Of a stretch of 64,000 bases of DNA, positions 43,490 through 56,092 are shown one piece after another (within the stretch, counting starts at the first letter, position 1; each line of letters opens with the position of its first letter). Under the pieces are notes generated by a model that made no database searches, was not told the DNA's origin, and saw nothing but the letters and a program-made list of their open reading frames with translations. The stretch is from Erpobdella octoculata. Lineage: Eukaryota > Annelida > Clitellata > Hirudinida > Erpobdellidae. The position numbers were made by a program, and so were the translations under genes. Location of the stretch: positions 11,629,807-11,693,806 of the forward strand of contig OZ022240.1 of NCBI GenBank assembly GCA_963978895.1, in the 5' to 3' direction.

Positions 43490-43497
43490 CTCTTGAT

Positions 43498-45042
43498 TTA
43501 CTTTTACTGGTTCTGATTTGCATTAGAGTTACTGTTAAGTAACTTGCTTGCACACAGTGGATTATTTGATGTAAGTAAAAAAATAATTATTACAAATCTG
43601 ACGTAGGTGGAAAAATTATTAGTTATAGTTATTGAAAAAATATCTCTCCAGCAGGGAGCTGTGCTATGAAAATCCTTTGGAAAAACAATAATTTTTATGA
43701 ATGATTTTAGCTTTTTTGTTTAATTTTTGGGACATTATACTAGAATTATTTTTTGATTAATTTTTTATATACATGTGTATTATAGAGTTTAAAATAATAT
43801 TAGAATCTCCTGTTTAGGACAATTAGATTTGTTGATTATGATTTTTTTAAATATTGTTAATTTCAATAAATTGATAACAAGAGTATACTTGTTGTAAATT
43901 GCTTAACATATTTGATAATTTTTTATTTTCCTAATTGTGAGAGCTTTATGCCAACAAGAGTATACTTGTTGGAATGTTGGTTATATTTGTTACTTTCTAT
44001 TGAGATATGAGGTAAATTGTTATATTTTGAGAATTAAAAGTTTCAATAAATTTAAGTTTTTAATAATTTAGTAAATTAAGTTTTAACATTTGAATTATTT
44101 GGACAGGAAGCTAAGTAATGCTATAAAAATCCTTTGAGAAATATGTATTGCTTATGAATAATTTTAAGCTTTGATTCCTTGTTGGGACAGGAAGCTTATT
44201 GGTGCTATGCAGGAAATTGTATATAACATTATTAGAGTTCAAAGTAATATGGAGAATTCCTTACTATTTATAATTTGAGATTACCTAGAATTTGCTTTTA
44301 TTTTATGATTTCTTGTTACTTATCTCCTGCTTTAATTTTTACTTTACCTAATGTTTTTATTTCAATAGTTTGATGACAATAAGTAGATTATATTTGTTGA
44401 AAAGTTGCGTAAAATATTTGACAACTTTTTGTTACTTTCTTTTGAAACAGGAAATGGATTGTTATTATTTTGCTAACAGATTTCAACGTAGGTTTAAAAA
44501 AAAATTCAGCGAAATTTCAATTTCAATTGTATTTATAGATATTTTTTTGTGTTTACAAATTTTAATAGATTAACTGTTCCATTACTTATGCGATTTGGAA
44601 TGAAAGGTTTCAATGTATTTAATTTATATTTATTTATTAATGTAGTACATTAAATAATAGGACTTTAATTATTTCGCCGCAAACAATTTTATTTAATGTA
44701 AATAATAATATAATTTTCTCTAAATAATCACGATCAAATTTCACACGAATTGAAACTCCATTTAATTTGATCGTATATGTGTGATTGCACGTGCGCACAA
44801 GTTGAAAAATAAAATGGAAAGCCGACGGGAAAAAGTGAAAACAAATCGGCGAGCAGCATAGCTCGTCCGGCCCCAACGCTGCCGTCATGAATACCGTTTT
44901 CGTAGGGCTGCTAGTCTGAAACAAGTAAGGGAGAGCGTAGGGCTTTAGGCGCGCGTCATGAATACGGGCCTTGGAGTGGTTTTGGACCCTTTTAAAAAAG
45001 TTCCCAAGTTCCATTCCTAGTTGTGTCGTTTCTTTGCAGTGG
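43498..45042. other. AT-rich region with degenerate internal repeats, no gene
   Basis: Two loosely repeated blocks (about 43640-44100 and 44100-44560) share GGAAGCT..TGCTATGAAAATCCTTTG and AACAAGAGTATACTTGTTG elements. 44640-44970 is GC-richer, with GTCATGAATAC repeated, and may be the end of an unknown transposon. Confidence 0.35.
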
Positions 45043-47235
45043 ATGAAGCTCTCAGAACTTATTTCATTTGCAGTGTTCAAAACAGTACTGAAGGCTTTAT
45101 TTCGAATTCCAGAAAATGAACTTACTTTTTCAAAAGCAGTTGAAATTTCTTGTGAAATTGAGAGTGCAGCAGTTGTTGCTAAAGATACAGTGTATGAAGA
45201 AACGGTACAGCCGGGTTCAATTCAAAAGGTCCATTCAAATGGAAACTACACAAAATTCACTTCAAAACTAAATACTCCACCTAAGAAATTTCCTTCTACA
45301 TCTCAGTCTGCAAGTTCAACATGTCATAGGTGTGGTAGAAGAGGTCACTGGGCCAAAAATTGTCTCTGCAAAAATATGCAATGTTCACATTGTGGGAAAA
45401 TGGGTCACTTGAAAAAGGCCTTTTTTGCTTCAAAATTTCAAAGAAAAGTTACCTTGATTCGAACCATTCAAGGAACAGATAAACTGCAACAAGAAATTAA
45501 ATTCAAAAACTTCAAAAAGACATTCGAGATAGACAGTGGTGCAGGAGAAAACTTTTTTGACATCATTGTGTAACGTCTTGAAAAGTTTAGGTTCTCCTCA
45601 ACTGACTACCAAACAAAGTGCAATTTCCTTCAGCAACTGGTGACAGAATTCCGGTTAGAGGCCTCTGCACAGTACAGACTTCTCTTTCAGATGGTGCAAA
45701 CTGGAAACCGATTTCAGTTAATGTTAAAGATATTGCAGGCTTGAAGTTGATTGGTCGAAAGTCAATTCGAGATAGATATTAACAAGATGTTGAAAGAACA
45801 GGTTAACAACATTTCTTCAGATTCAATATCCTACGTTACACTAGAATGCAATAGTCCGGGAACCAAAATGGATGCTGTAGTTTCAATGCTTAAATCATTT
45901 TTGGGATATATTCAATTTTACAAGAAATTTCTCCCAGGATTGTCTAGTGCTGCGGTACCATTACTTGGTTTAACAAGAAAGAATGAAGTGTGGAATTGGA
46001 CATCCGAACAAGAAAATTCTTTTCAATAATTAAAGAAAATGCTTTTTTCAAGTGTTATGTTGACTCATTTTGACAAGACATTACCAGTAGGAATAGCTTG
46101 TGATGCTTCCGAAGTGGCTATCGGTGCGGTACTTTTCCATGGATTTCCAGATGGTTCAGAGCGTCCCATTTCCAACGTTTCAAAGACACTTTCTAGTACT
46201 CAAAGAAAATACAGTCAAATTCATAAAGAAGCTCTTGCAATTGTGTTTGCTTTACCAAAGTTTCATCCATATCTTTTTAGAAATTGAATCATTATCGTTA
46301 CTGACCACAAGCCACTCCTTGGTTTGTTTGACCCGATGAAGGCTACTCCTAAATTGGCGTTAAAACCGACTGCCGAGATGGGCTCTTATTTTACAACAAT
46401 ACGACTACAAAATTGAATTTCGAAAGACTTCAGAACACGGCAATGCAGATGTATTAAGTCGCTGACCTTCAGGTGAAGATGCTAATTTTGATGCTGCAGA
46501 AGAAAAACTTGAGTTTTCGACAGTTTGTACAATTAAAACTGTGAGTCAGCAGATACTACATTCCGATCCAAGGTAACTAGAGATTGAATCATGGAAGGAT
46601 TAGGTAATTTCTTCTGTTTACAATTTTCTTCAAAAAGCCTGGCCAAAAGAAATTTCAAATGTTGAAATTCAACACTACAGAAAATTAAAAGACTCTTTGA
46701 GCCATTAAGGTGGTTGCTTGATGATGGGAGACAGAATGGTGGTTCCAGAAACATTCAAAAGAAAAACTTTAGAACTCCTACATCTGGGACATTTTGGCAT
46801 GCAGCGCATGAAACAACTTGCTTGATCATCAGTTTACTGGTACCACATTGACAGAGATATTGAGAAACTCTGTAGAGAATGTTCATCATGCCATGGTCAC
46901 TAAAACAATCCTTCAAAAGCACCAAACCTGCCTTGGACTGTTCCAGATAAGCCATGGAGTAGAATTCATATCGACCATGCGATTATTTTTCTTGAAACAA
47001 ATTGGTTAATTGTTGTGGATGCTTATTCGAAATATCCTTGCATTCATTCTACTAATAGAATTACAGCATCAGCTACAATCAACTTGTTAGAGAAAGATTT
47101 TGCTCACTTTGGTTATCCTCTGTCAATTGTTTCAGATAATGCTACTGCTTTCACATCTGAGGAATTTAAATTTTATCTGAGGGAGAGAGGAATTTAGCAT
47201 TTGACTGGAGCACCATATCACCCCGCCACAAACGG
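45043..47235 (+). pseudogene. Ty3/Gypsy retrotransposon G5, old and truncated
   Basis: Gag end with two zinc fingers (CHRCGRRGHWAKNC and CSHCGKMGHLKK, last Cys lost) and protease TFEIDSGAGENFF. Most of RT is missing: only the thumb, SFLGYIQFYKKFLPG, remains at about 45895. RNase H is CDASEVAIGAV, KEALAIVFA and TDHKPLLGLF. Integrase is HFGMQRMKQLA, RECSSC, HIDHAIIF, IVSDNATAF and APYHPATNG. Stops and frameshifts occur throughout. No LTRs are found, and it is cut at 47235 by the LINE. The closest relative in the window is G4. Confidence 0.82.
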
Positions 47236-47263
47236 AGAGATTTGTTCAAGCATTGACAATATT

Positions 47264-48034
47264 TTTATTCTTGTTGATTCGGAAAAAGAAATAGTTGATT
47301 TGAAGAAAAGGAGCGTGAGAGTTCAAGGAGCACATTGAAAAAAGAGTAAATAAAGCCAACAGCTTGCTGGGTGTAATTGCAAGAAATTTCAAATATTTAT
47401 CTGAGAGTGCATTTGTGTGCCTTTATAAATCTCTGGTTAGATCTCAGTTGGAATATGCGACCCCGGTCTGGAATCCATATAGGCAAGGCTTAATAAAAGC
47501 AATAGAGAAAGTCCAAAGAAGGGCAACAAGACTGGTCCTGTCATGTAAAGGTCTGAGCTACGTAGAAAGACTAAAGAAACTGAAACTGCATTCGTTGGCG
47601 TATAGAAGGAGACGGGCAGACCTAATCTTACTCTATGATATGATGTCTGGTCGATTGCGGGAGGAGCATTGCCCTGCTGTGCAACTCTGTAGAGAAGTAA
47701 GAACGAGGGGACACGACTTCAAGTTGACCACTACGTTATCACATAAAGACTGCAGAAAGTTCTTCTTCAGTAATAGAGTCGTAGCTGACTGGAACAGTCT
47801 GCCGGGAGAAGTTGTAGAAGCGACAAACATTTCTATGTTTAAATCTTTGATAGATAATTATTATGGCGATTTGGTTTTTAACTGCTGATGTTTTCAGTTT
47901 TGCTCAGAACTTAGAATAGGTAGAATTTGGACTGTTTTTGTTTGTATTGTATTTGTTTAATGTATTTCATTTTTCGGCGAAGGGCTTGCCCGTGCTGAGT
48001 TTCAAATAAAAAAAAAAAAAAAAAAAAAAAAAAG
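47264..48034 (+). pseudogene. CR1/L2-like LINE, 3' end with poly(A)
   Basis: The open frame from about 47309 to 47888 encodes the RT C-terminal region: LLGVIARNFKYLSES, LYKSLVRSQLEYATPVWNPY, IEKVQRRATRLVL and YVERLKKLKLHSLAYRRRRA, ending FKSLIDNYYGDLVFNC. A 3' untranslated region and a run of about 28 A (48007-48034) follow. The 5' truncation is typical of LINE insertion. The reading frame is intact over 190 codons, so it is fairly young. Confidence 0.85.
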
Positions 48035-48036
48035 AT

Positions 48037-48650
48037 TTGTACTAACATTAACCTATGAAAATTCTAATAATCACAACCAGCTTGCATTTCTAGATACTCT
48101 TGTTACTAAAACATTTAATGGACTCACATCATCAGTTTACGTTAAACCATCTAATACTGGTGTATGTTTAAACGCTCATAGTGAATGCCCCAACAGGTAT
48201 AAAATCAGTGTTATCAACAACTACCCTCTTCGTGCATACGATTTGAGTGAAGATTGGAGTAGCTTCCATAGGGAGGTGACTCGTGTAAAACAGCTTCTTG
48301 TTAACAATAATTACGCCAACTTCGATGTCATTGATAGAGTTATTAACAGGTTCGTCTCACGTCTTGTTCAACCCAACAATAATGAAGTTGCAGCTAAATC
48401 TTTTCATCTAAGAGTTTAAAGCTCTGCCTTTATTTTATTGCAATCAAGTGCACAGTAATTATGCTTCTGACGAAAGGGCCATAAAACTTATTATTAGAAA
48501 ATATGTTGTTCTCTGTGAGCCTAATAAACACAAGATGGAGATTCACATTTACTATAATTTAGTCATCAAAAATAACCTCTCTTACAATCCAAGTGCCCTA
48601 CAGCAGACTCATCTCGTGTACCTATTTCAATGGCCACTTCGACATAGCGC
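48037..48650 (+). pseudogene. PLE reverse transcriptase/thumb fragment
   Basis: The frame reads QLAFLDTLVTKTFNGLTSSV, GVCLNAHSECPNRYKISVIN and FHREVTRVKQLLVNNNYANF, closely parallel to the family A region at 1590-1830 but a different family. A frameshift follows at about 48415. The start of the GIY-YIG domain (THLVYLFQW) is reached before the element is cut by the inverted-repeat element at 48655. Confidence 0.75.
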
Positions 48651-48654
48651 GTGG

Positions 48655-50600
48655 GCATTTTTGCCAATGTCCGACGGTATAAGACAGGAAGATAAATAAT
48701 GCCACCTGATTGGATAATTTTGAATTAAAAAGTCACATAAATTATGCAAATATGTAGACGCGCTTTGTTTTCCGATGTTGTTTATTTTATAGTCGTTGGC
48801 CGTTATGGGTTTTTCCGGTGGATAAAGATTGACAAATGTGCCGACTAAGTTATTCGACACTCCATGTATGTAACTAAATAATTAAATAGCCTAGAAAATT
48901 CAACTTGTCATTCTGTCAATCAGAGATCAACAATATTTGGAATGAAGCTTCTCCAATCATATAAGCCAAGCCTAGTCAATAAACTGAAACACAAATAAAC
49001 TATTTTAGTTATTAATTGACTGACAAATAATAACTTTTGACAAAAGTTTACCAAATGAAATTTGATTTTTTTAGTAAATTAATAATGCAAAAGGCTTCTA
49101 TTCTAAAAAAATATATCATTACAAACAGTTATTCTAATCTTAAAAAATTATGAAACTGTGCAATTTAACTCATTAGTTGTTTATTTAATGCAGAAATGGC
49201 TCAACTAAGTTGTTCATGGAGATAAATAAGACTAGTTGGAACATATCTGAAATTTTCCCAGGAGATTGATAATATATTTTCAACCAAATTCTACTCTGTC
49301 AGCATGCTAAGTACAAGCATGTAATAAGAGTGCATAGTAACACTGATTTCTTTAAGACCTAAACAAACAGACACATAAGCAAAACAACGTGAAAAAATTG
49401 TGCTTCATTGCTTTGATCCAAAATATTTTTTCAAAGTTTAAACTCTAGCATTATTTGTTTTAATAAATTTATGAATTGTCTTGAGTTGACAATATTTCAG
49501 TATTCAGTGTTGTTTAATTATTTGACTTCCCAGTTATTAGGGCAGAAATAATTGTGTTTTAATTTTTTATATTGGCCTCATAATCAAGAACTGAGATAAT
49601 TTTGTAATATAATAAAGCTGAATAGTTATTCTACTGTTGTTCTCAATTAAAATCAAAGAAATCAATAAAACTGATAATTTTTTAAGGATTTTTAATCATC
49701 TAAATCTAAAATGTCATGTTACTCATAATACATTTGAAGCCTAAAAATGTTGCATTAGTTTAAAAATATCTAAATTTTGGTTAGTAACTAAAATTTGTTA
49801 GTTTTTTCATATGCATGTCAGATTAGCTGAGTTATTTATTTATCTGCAACAGAAACATGACAAAAGGTCTTGAATACTTTGTTACAGGTCCAGCAAATTT
49901 TTATTTGGTGTATATGGCAATGGCAGTTGTAAATGAATAATTGTAGAGACAACCTATATCAAAGTAGATACAAAAATGTGTATGGCCTTTTATGTCTAAA
50001 TGGCTCAATACAAATATTAGAATGATTGTAAAAACTACTATAAGTAAATATATTAAAAATAGTATTAAAACAATAGTATTAAAATAGTATTAAAACAATA
50101 GTATCAAAATAGTATTAAAACAATAGTATTAAAATAGTATTAAAACAATAGTATTAAAATAGTATTAAAACAATAGTATTAAAATAGTATTAGAACAATA
50201 GTATTAAAATAGTATTAAGACAATAGTATTAAAATAGTATTAAAACAATAGTATTAAAATAGTATTAAAACAATAGTATTAAAATAGTATAAAACAATAA
50301 TTTTCAGCTGTAAATAACTTATGGCCTACAGTCCATAGATACTACAATCATGTTGATTTTAAATACAAATTATTATTAATCATAAAATTATGTATAGTTG
50401 TTTCTAAATAAAAGTGTAAAAGTTAAATTGACCAAAATAAAAAAAATTTCAAACGAAAATATTAGCAAGCTTCAAGAGCATTATGTATGCAAATATGAAT
50501 AGATATCTATGGTTGTATGTGACCTAGTCATTTAAAACTATCCAATCAGATGATAGTATTTGTCTCCCTGTCTTATACCGTCGGACATTGGCGAAAATGC
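48655..50600. mobile_element. Unclassified terminal-inverted-repeat element, about 1.95 kb
   Basis: Inverted ends of about 70 bp (48655-48725 and 50535-50600) share TTGCCAATGTCCGACGGTAT and AAGACAGG, with about 80% identity outside that core. The inside is AT-rich without coding capacity and contains a 25-bp minisatellite. No clear target duplication is seen, so the superfamily is open. Confidence 0.65.
50047..50297. repeat. 25-bp minisatellite
   Basis: About ten direct copies of AAAACAATAGTATTAAAATA+GTATT with scattered single changes. Confidence 0.92.
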
Positions 50601-51041
50601 GTACGGTGGATAATAATAATAATAATAATAACATGGATAATTTATATAGCGCAGTACAATGAAATAGTAATCACAAGAGCTCAGTACAATGAAATATTAA
50701 TCACAAGAGTGCTGTACAAAACGGCTTTCCCGTTTCCGTTTGTTTTGCCGTTCCGACTGCTTTCCCGTTCCCGCTTGCCAACCCGTTTTTTTCAGTGAGG
50801 TCAAAGGCGGAAATTCATGCTTTGAAAAATCTATATATATAATAACCTCGTGTCATAGTGTTTGACTTTAAACTCTTCCGAAACGGCTGAACCAATTTTT
50901 TTTGTACATTTGGTAGGTCTGAGGATAGGTTAGATTATTTTTTTTTAATTATTTTCAAACGTTATAATGGAAAAACAAATATGCAATTATGTCCTTTTCA
51001 TAGGAAAATGCAACAGATAGAAATGCAACAGATAGAAATGC

Positions 51042-51179
<138 letters not shown>

Positions 51180-51406
51180 TTATTATCTCTTCCGTGATTT
51201 TCATTCTTAAATTTACTGGATTTTAACATTACATATTAGGTCTCTTTTTATTTATATATTCTATTGATTTTAATATGTTCAAATTTCTATAATAGCTCCA
51301 TTTCTCCTTTTTTTTTTATAAATTCCTGAGTTATATATTTAATTTAAACTCTGTATTTAGACTCTATTATTCTCGTATCTTGTCTATGTTTACGTTCGAT
51401 GTTTAT

Positions 51407-51440
51407 TTGCCCTGAAGATGACAATTTCGTCGAAACTGGC
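51407..51440 (+). ncRNA. Hammerhead ribozyme, ACTGGCCAG family
   Basis: Intact and very compact. Stem I is TTGCC/GGCAA, 5 bp. The core is CTGAAGA. Stem II is GAC/GTC, then GAAA. Stem III is ACT/AGT with loop GGCC, and the triplet is GTA. The core A is again the A of an ATG, here opening a short 11-codon frame that ends in TAG (51441). Confidence 0.83.
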
Positions 51441-51713
<273 letters not shown>

Positions 51714-52160
51714 GGAACGTAGTGACCGGGAAGCGCAAGGGAAAATGTTTTCCTCCAAATCTTACCAGTGGAGGCCTATGCTAAAATCGCTCTAATCTCA
51801 CATACCTACTTGAAAAAAATTTATTTAAATTATTGTGTGCCCTGAAATTACTTTTAATCTGCACAATTAAATTTATTTCACTTTAAATAGTTATTTTAAA
51901 CGTTTAGTAGAACGAGTCAAACAATCTGTCATATATTGAATTGAAGGAGTTGTTTTATAAGCAATTTATAATAATAATATAAATTTAAATGTGTTTTTGT
52001 TTCTAAATTATAATCTATGATTTTCATAGACATATTATGATTTTATTAGTTATGTTATAAAACGTCTGCAACAAATTCATATTCGTTCTTGTGTGTTTTT
52101 GTTATTGCTAGTAGCTAGTCGTTTGCCGTAAGTCAGTTGCTTATAATATTGCTCTTTAAA

Positions 52161-52252
52161 ATGGTTAATAAATGTTGCGCGCCGGGTTGTAAAACCGGTT
52201 ATAAATCCAATATAAGTAGCGAAAAATTAAAACTCTTTAGATTGCCACTACG
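52161..52252 (+). pseudogene. Truncated THAP-type zinc finger
   Basis: Starts MVNKCCAPGCKTGYKSN and continues KLKLFRLP before being cut by a TA tract. C..C near the start and the F.(F/L)P motif are the N-terminal half of a THAP domain. The later Cys, His and AVPTIF-type parts are absent. It could be the first exon of a host THAP gene or of a P-type transposase. Confidence 0.6.
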
Positions 52253-52255
52253 TTC

Positions 52256-52506
<251 letters not shown>

Positions 52507-52553
52507 CCAGCTGACTGGCCAGTTTTGGTTAATTTAACTATCTTCAGAGCTGG
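52507..52553 (-). ncRNA. Hammerhead-like motif with G12 to A
   Basis: Stem I CCAGCT/AGCTGG is perfect over 6 bp. The core CTGAAGA, stem II GTTA/TAAC, stem III ACT/AGT (loop GGCC) and triplet GTC are all in place. Only the GAAA box is AAAA. The catalytic general base G12 is lost although the fold is kept. Confidence 0.75.
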
Positions 52554-52555
52554 TT

Positions 52556-52558
<3 letters not shown>

Positions 52559-52630
<72 letters not shown>
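52559..52630. repeat. (TA)n microsatellite
   Basis: 72 bp TA directly before an LTR start. Confidence 0.96.
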
Positions 52631-52634
<4 letters not shown>

Positions 52635-52810
52635 ATATCTATGGTACTGATTCCACTTTTCCCATATATAGATATCCCGAGAACTATTATTTTTAACAGG
52701 GAATATATTAAAAGGTATAAATAGAATTAACCAAGTTTTATTTATTATCCTTCAATAAACTAGAAAACCATACTTCTGGACCTGTAATACGATTTGACGA
52801 TTTTACAACA
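52631..52810 (+). repeat. G6 5' LTR
   Basis: 180 bp, TG...CA, directly followed by a TGG primer-site start. Confidence 0.65.
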
Positions 52811-52836
52811 CTGGTGTCTTGAAGTGGATTAGAAGA

Positions 52837-54392
52837 ATGGTTTTGAAATCATTGGATGAGCTTTGGGCGAGTGAATTAAAAGACGAGCTGGAGAAACATG
52901 GCCTGAGCGATACAGGTAAAAAGGATGAACTTAAGGAACGCCTCTTAGCCGCGATGGTGAATGAAGGCTATGGGCCTGACGACGATGAATATTTATTTGA
53001 TATTGACCAGGAAGCTGTGGTTAAGCGGAGACAATTAAAAAGAAAATTGCTGGAGGAAGAAGGACAACAAGCGAGAGAAAACATGGCAGCACAGGCGAAG
53101 ACAGGAGAAGAAATTATTCTTGGCCACGAAAACAAAGTAGCAGCAGCCGGTACAACTGTTGAGAGTTTGGTCGCAGGGTTGGCTGAGGCAGTGGTGGACA
53201 CGGTTCTGGAACAGCGTGTTGCTGGTGATGTGGGTTGCTGCGTCTCAGAGCATGTGACGGATGACGGCCGTACAGACTGCACAGGTCAGGTGGGTCATGA
53301 TAATGAGCCTGTCAAAGACGGTCATGATAAGGAACCTTGCAAAGATGTTCAAGATGAACTATGCAAAGATGGTGATGACGAGCCTGGCAAAGATGGTGAC
53401 AATGATACAGTCGGTTTGGACGTCGAAAACAAAACTAAAGAAAATGAGAAGAATGTTGAAAACGAAATGCAAAACGATGAGGATGAAAATGACGATGATG
53501 ATTATAATAATGGCAATAACAACTATGGCTTTTACCCATACAGCGACGGTTCTGAAACGGAAGCCTCCATAACAGACGAAGGCACCGAATATTCAGGGTC
53601 AGATTTTAGTGACGAATCTGACTCGGATGAAGCAACCGAGGATTTAGAAACGGACGAAACTCCAATGGAGAAATACGTCAAAGTTAACTTGACAAAAAAA
53701 AAGAAGACACTGATTTGAGAGACGATGGCGATAATTTGAAGAAAGATCCGCTGGACGATACGAAAGTTGACACAGACGAAAGAGCCGAGCTGGAATGTGA
53801 AAAGAAAACGTTCGTTTGTAGCTTGGATGAAAACAAACATGACGGCGATGAACTTCTCCAAAACAACAATAGCAATGCAGCAAGCAAAAACTCTGAAAAA
53901 GATGGGCCAAGAACAGAGAACGGTCCCGAGAGTTCTACATCAGATGAATCCACAGAAGATTCTAGATCAGATAGACCAAGAGTCATTGTAAAATCATATA
54001 ACAGTTTGATGAAGGGATTTATTGGATTTATGAAACGTGTTTTCGAAAAACCTTTTGAAGAGTTTCTTGAGAAAGATCTAAAAAATGTGAAGGAAGAAGA
54101 AAAAACAGACAGTTCCGATAAACCGTGCAAAGATGTTCAGGACGAGGCATGCAAAAAAAGCTGTGATGAACCGTGCAGATATGGCGACGATGAGCCAAAG
54201 AAAGACTCTCTTGATGAGCCAAAAAAGGACTGGAATAAACTGCATCAAACGGTCAAGAGACTTGACCATGTTGTTTGCGAATTGCGGTCAAAGCCACGAG
54301 TAAAGATCAAGGTATTTTGGTGTTCGTGGCCGAGTCGCATTTCTCAAAAGAGACTATGCTGTTCGGGACGAACAGAATTAAGAAGGGGGTAA
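52837..54392 (+). pseudogene. SAP-domain acidic gag-like protein, one frameshift
   Basis: Start at 52837: MVLKSLDELWASELKDELEK, a SAP DNA-binding helix pair with the GL...GKKDELKERL turn. The middle is very acidic, with repeats of the type KDGDDEPGKDGDNDT and (C)KDVQDE, then an Asp/Asn tract. The frame stops at 53718, but a change in a run of nine A (53694-53702) explains this. The next frame continues directly with EDTDLRDDGDNLKKD and runs to 54392 with more CKDVQDEAC-type repeats. SAP-bearing gag proteins are known from animal LTR elements. A host SAP protein is the alternative. Confidence 0.6.
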
Positions 54393-54446
54393 TCATGTAA
54401 AATCACTGGTTTGATGATCAACTTCCTATATATATATATATATATC

Positions 54447-54627
54447 TTTGAGACATGCTTTAAGAAATACTACTCGCCATTTGGCAGAAACAACTTTTCG
54501 AGCCAAATTCTCGACCTTTCGGTATAAAACTCGCTGTTCGAGACTACAATTAGCCAAAAACTTTTCCATTAAACTTTTATTGTCAGACCGACGGACCGTT
54601 TCAGCTATGTCAGCCATCATCAGGGTC
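54447..54627 (-). CDS. PLE terminal-repeat ORF, family A, copy 3
   Basis: Minus-strand Met-Ala-Asp-Ile-Ala-Glu-Thr peptide from the hammerhead ATG to a short TA tract (54427-54446). Almost identical to 2768-2940. Confidence 0.7.
54586..54627 (-). ncRNA. Hammerhead ribozyme, family A, copy 3
   Basis: GACC/GGTC stem I, CTGATGA core, GGCT/AGCT stem II, GAAA, ACG/CGT stem III, triplet GTC. Intact; differs from copy 1 at the variable core position (T instead of G). Confidence 0.87.
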
Positions 54628-54844
54628 AAAAGTAAAACGAGAAAAGTAAACAAACAGAAAGAACCGAAATTATCAAAGAATTAGCACACTAACAAAAGAG
54701 CAAACACTCCACCTATCAATTCAAAAGAATACGAGGCTCAACAAAAAGAACATGAGTAAAACAAAATTCCATAGTGTTTAAGACCAGAATCATAAACTAA
54801 TGAAATCACAGAGACTATAAAATTTATACTATTGGAATACACCA

Positions 54845-55200
54845 TCAATTTTTGCGCTTTCGCTGTGTTATATTAGAAGAGACAAGAATTTCCTCAGATA
54901 CATTACAATGAGATTCGTCAGGAGCAGCCACAACAGCCAAAGTATTTGTGTCAGAGGACGAGTCAGAAGTATCATCATTTATGTTATCCTCGTCGTTAGA
55001 AGGAATACAGGGTAACCGATGCATATTACTTTCTTTGACACCAAAAAAGTGGAGAATCTGTGGAAATTTATCAAATTGTTTATTAATTGCAGGTCTCATT
55101 GATAAGATATAGAGAGTCTCTTTAATTTTCAGCCGGAAAGAGTCGGATTCACTTGCTAAAATCGAAACACCTTCTTCAAGTTCTTTTCGTGTTAGCTTTT
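54845..55200 (-). pseudogene. PLE family A coding tail, 5'-truncated, with inverted 5' cap
   Basis: Minus strand [20 protein letters not shown] through [20 protein letters not shown] to the stop at 54845, matching 2270-2624. At 55200 the element ends and is joined to a plus-strand piece (55201-55251) of its own terminal-repeat end ([18 protein letters not shown] coding). Inverted fragments of the terminal repeat at the 5' end are a recognised PLE feature. Confidence 0.8.
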
Positions 55201-55245
55201 TCTTAGAGCATGTCTCAAAGATAAATTGATTCCACAGTTTATTCG

Positions 55246-55434
<189 letters not shown>

Positions 55435-55633
55435 TCAAATAATTAGGAACAAGCTGTTCTTTCAGACACGCTTTATTAAAGACTATGGCCCATTTCTTAT
55501 TACAAACTTTTTCTATCAAACGTGAAACTTTTCGAAAATCGGAAATACCAAGACACTTTTGAACCAACTGGTATATATTTTTATTAATGTTTTGGTCATG
55601 AGCTGACCTGCAGGTTTCGGCTTTATTAGCCAT
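55435..55633 (-). CDS. PLE terminal-repeat ORF, family MANKAET, partial
   Basis: From the hammerhead ATG (55633): Met-Ala-Asn-Lys-Ala-Glu-Thr, then [20 protein letters not shown] and [20 protein letters not shown] up to TA. It belongs to the element whose nuclease is at 56093-57235. Confidence 0.65.
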
Positions 55634-55646
55634 CATCAGAACTCAT
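55598..55646 (-). ncRNA. Hammerhead ribozyme, family MANKAET
   Basis: Best-formed of the set. Stem I ATGAGTT/AGCTCAT is 7 bp (one G-U pair). The core is CTGATGA. Stem II is GGCT/AGCC, then GAAA. Stem III is ACC/GGT with loop TGCA, and the triplet is GTC. Confidence 0.88.
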
Positions 55647-56092
55647 AAAACTTATTTAAAATTACAGCTACAACGAAAATATATAAAGTGGTGTGGCGAG
55701 ACATATCAGATATGTTTACACATCAATCGAGGTCAAAGTACAAAGAAGGGTAAAAGCAAAATATGAAAACCGCTAAGAAACAACCAAATTTTTTGCCTCA
55801 AATAAATAAACGAAAAATAAACAAAAAATAATAAAAAATAAAAAATTACATGTGCTAAAATATACAACCAAATTAAGTAGTAAAATATAACTATTAAAAG
55901 AAAATTACTAATAAAAGCAAAGAGGTAAAATAATAAAATGAGAATTTAAAGCTACAATTCAAAGATAATAGGATATCGATAAAATTGAGAGTTTAATTAA
56001 AAGTTGAAAATGATCAACGTCTACATATAGTAATATTGCAGTTATCGATCAAATGCGGACACATCGCACTGGTCCCATCACCATCACGCAGG

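Larger units (their letters stand above)
52631..54395 (+). mobile_element. LTR retrotransposon G6 with SAP-domain gag, no pol
   Basis: The LTR at 52631-52810 (TGTTATATC...TACAACA) contains GGTATAAATAG (likely promoter) and CAATAAAC (likely polyadenylation). The primer site begins TGGTGTCTTGAAG at 52812. A gag-like frame follows, then a purine tract AAGAAGGGGGTAATC at about 54383. No protease, RT or integrase and no second LTR are present. Confidence 0.65.

Noticed and set aside
53532..54269. Minus-strand Ser/Phe-rich frames
   Set aside because: Mirror of the acidic plus-strand protein; no conserved features.
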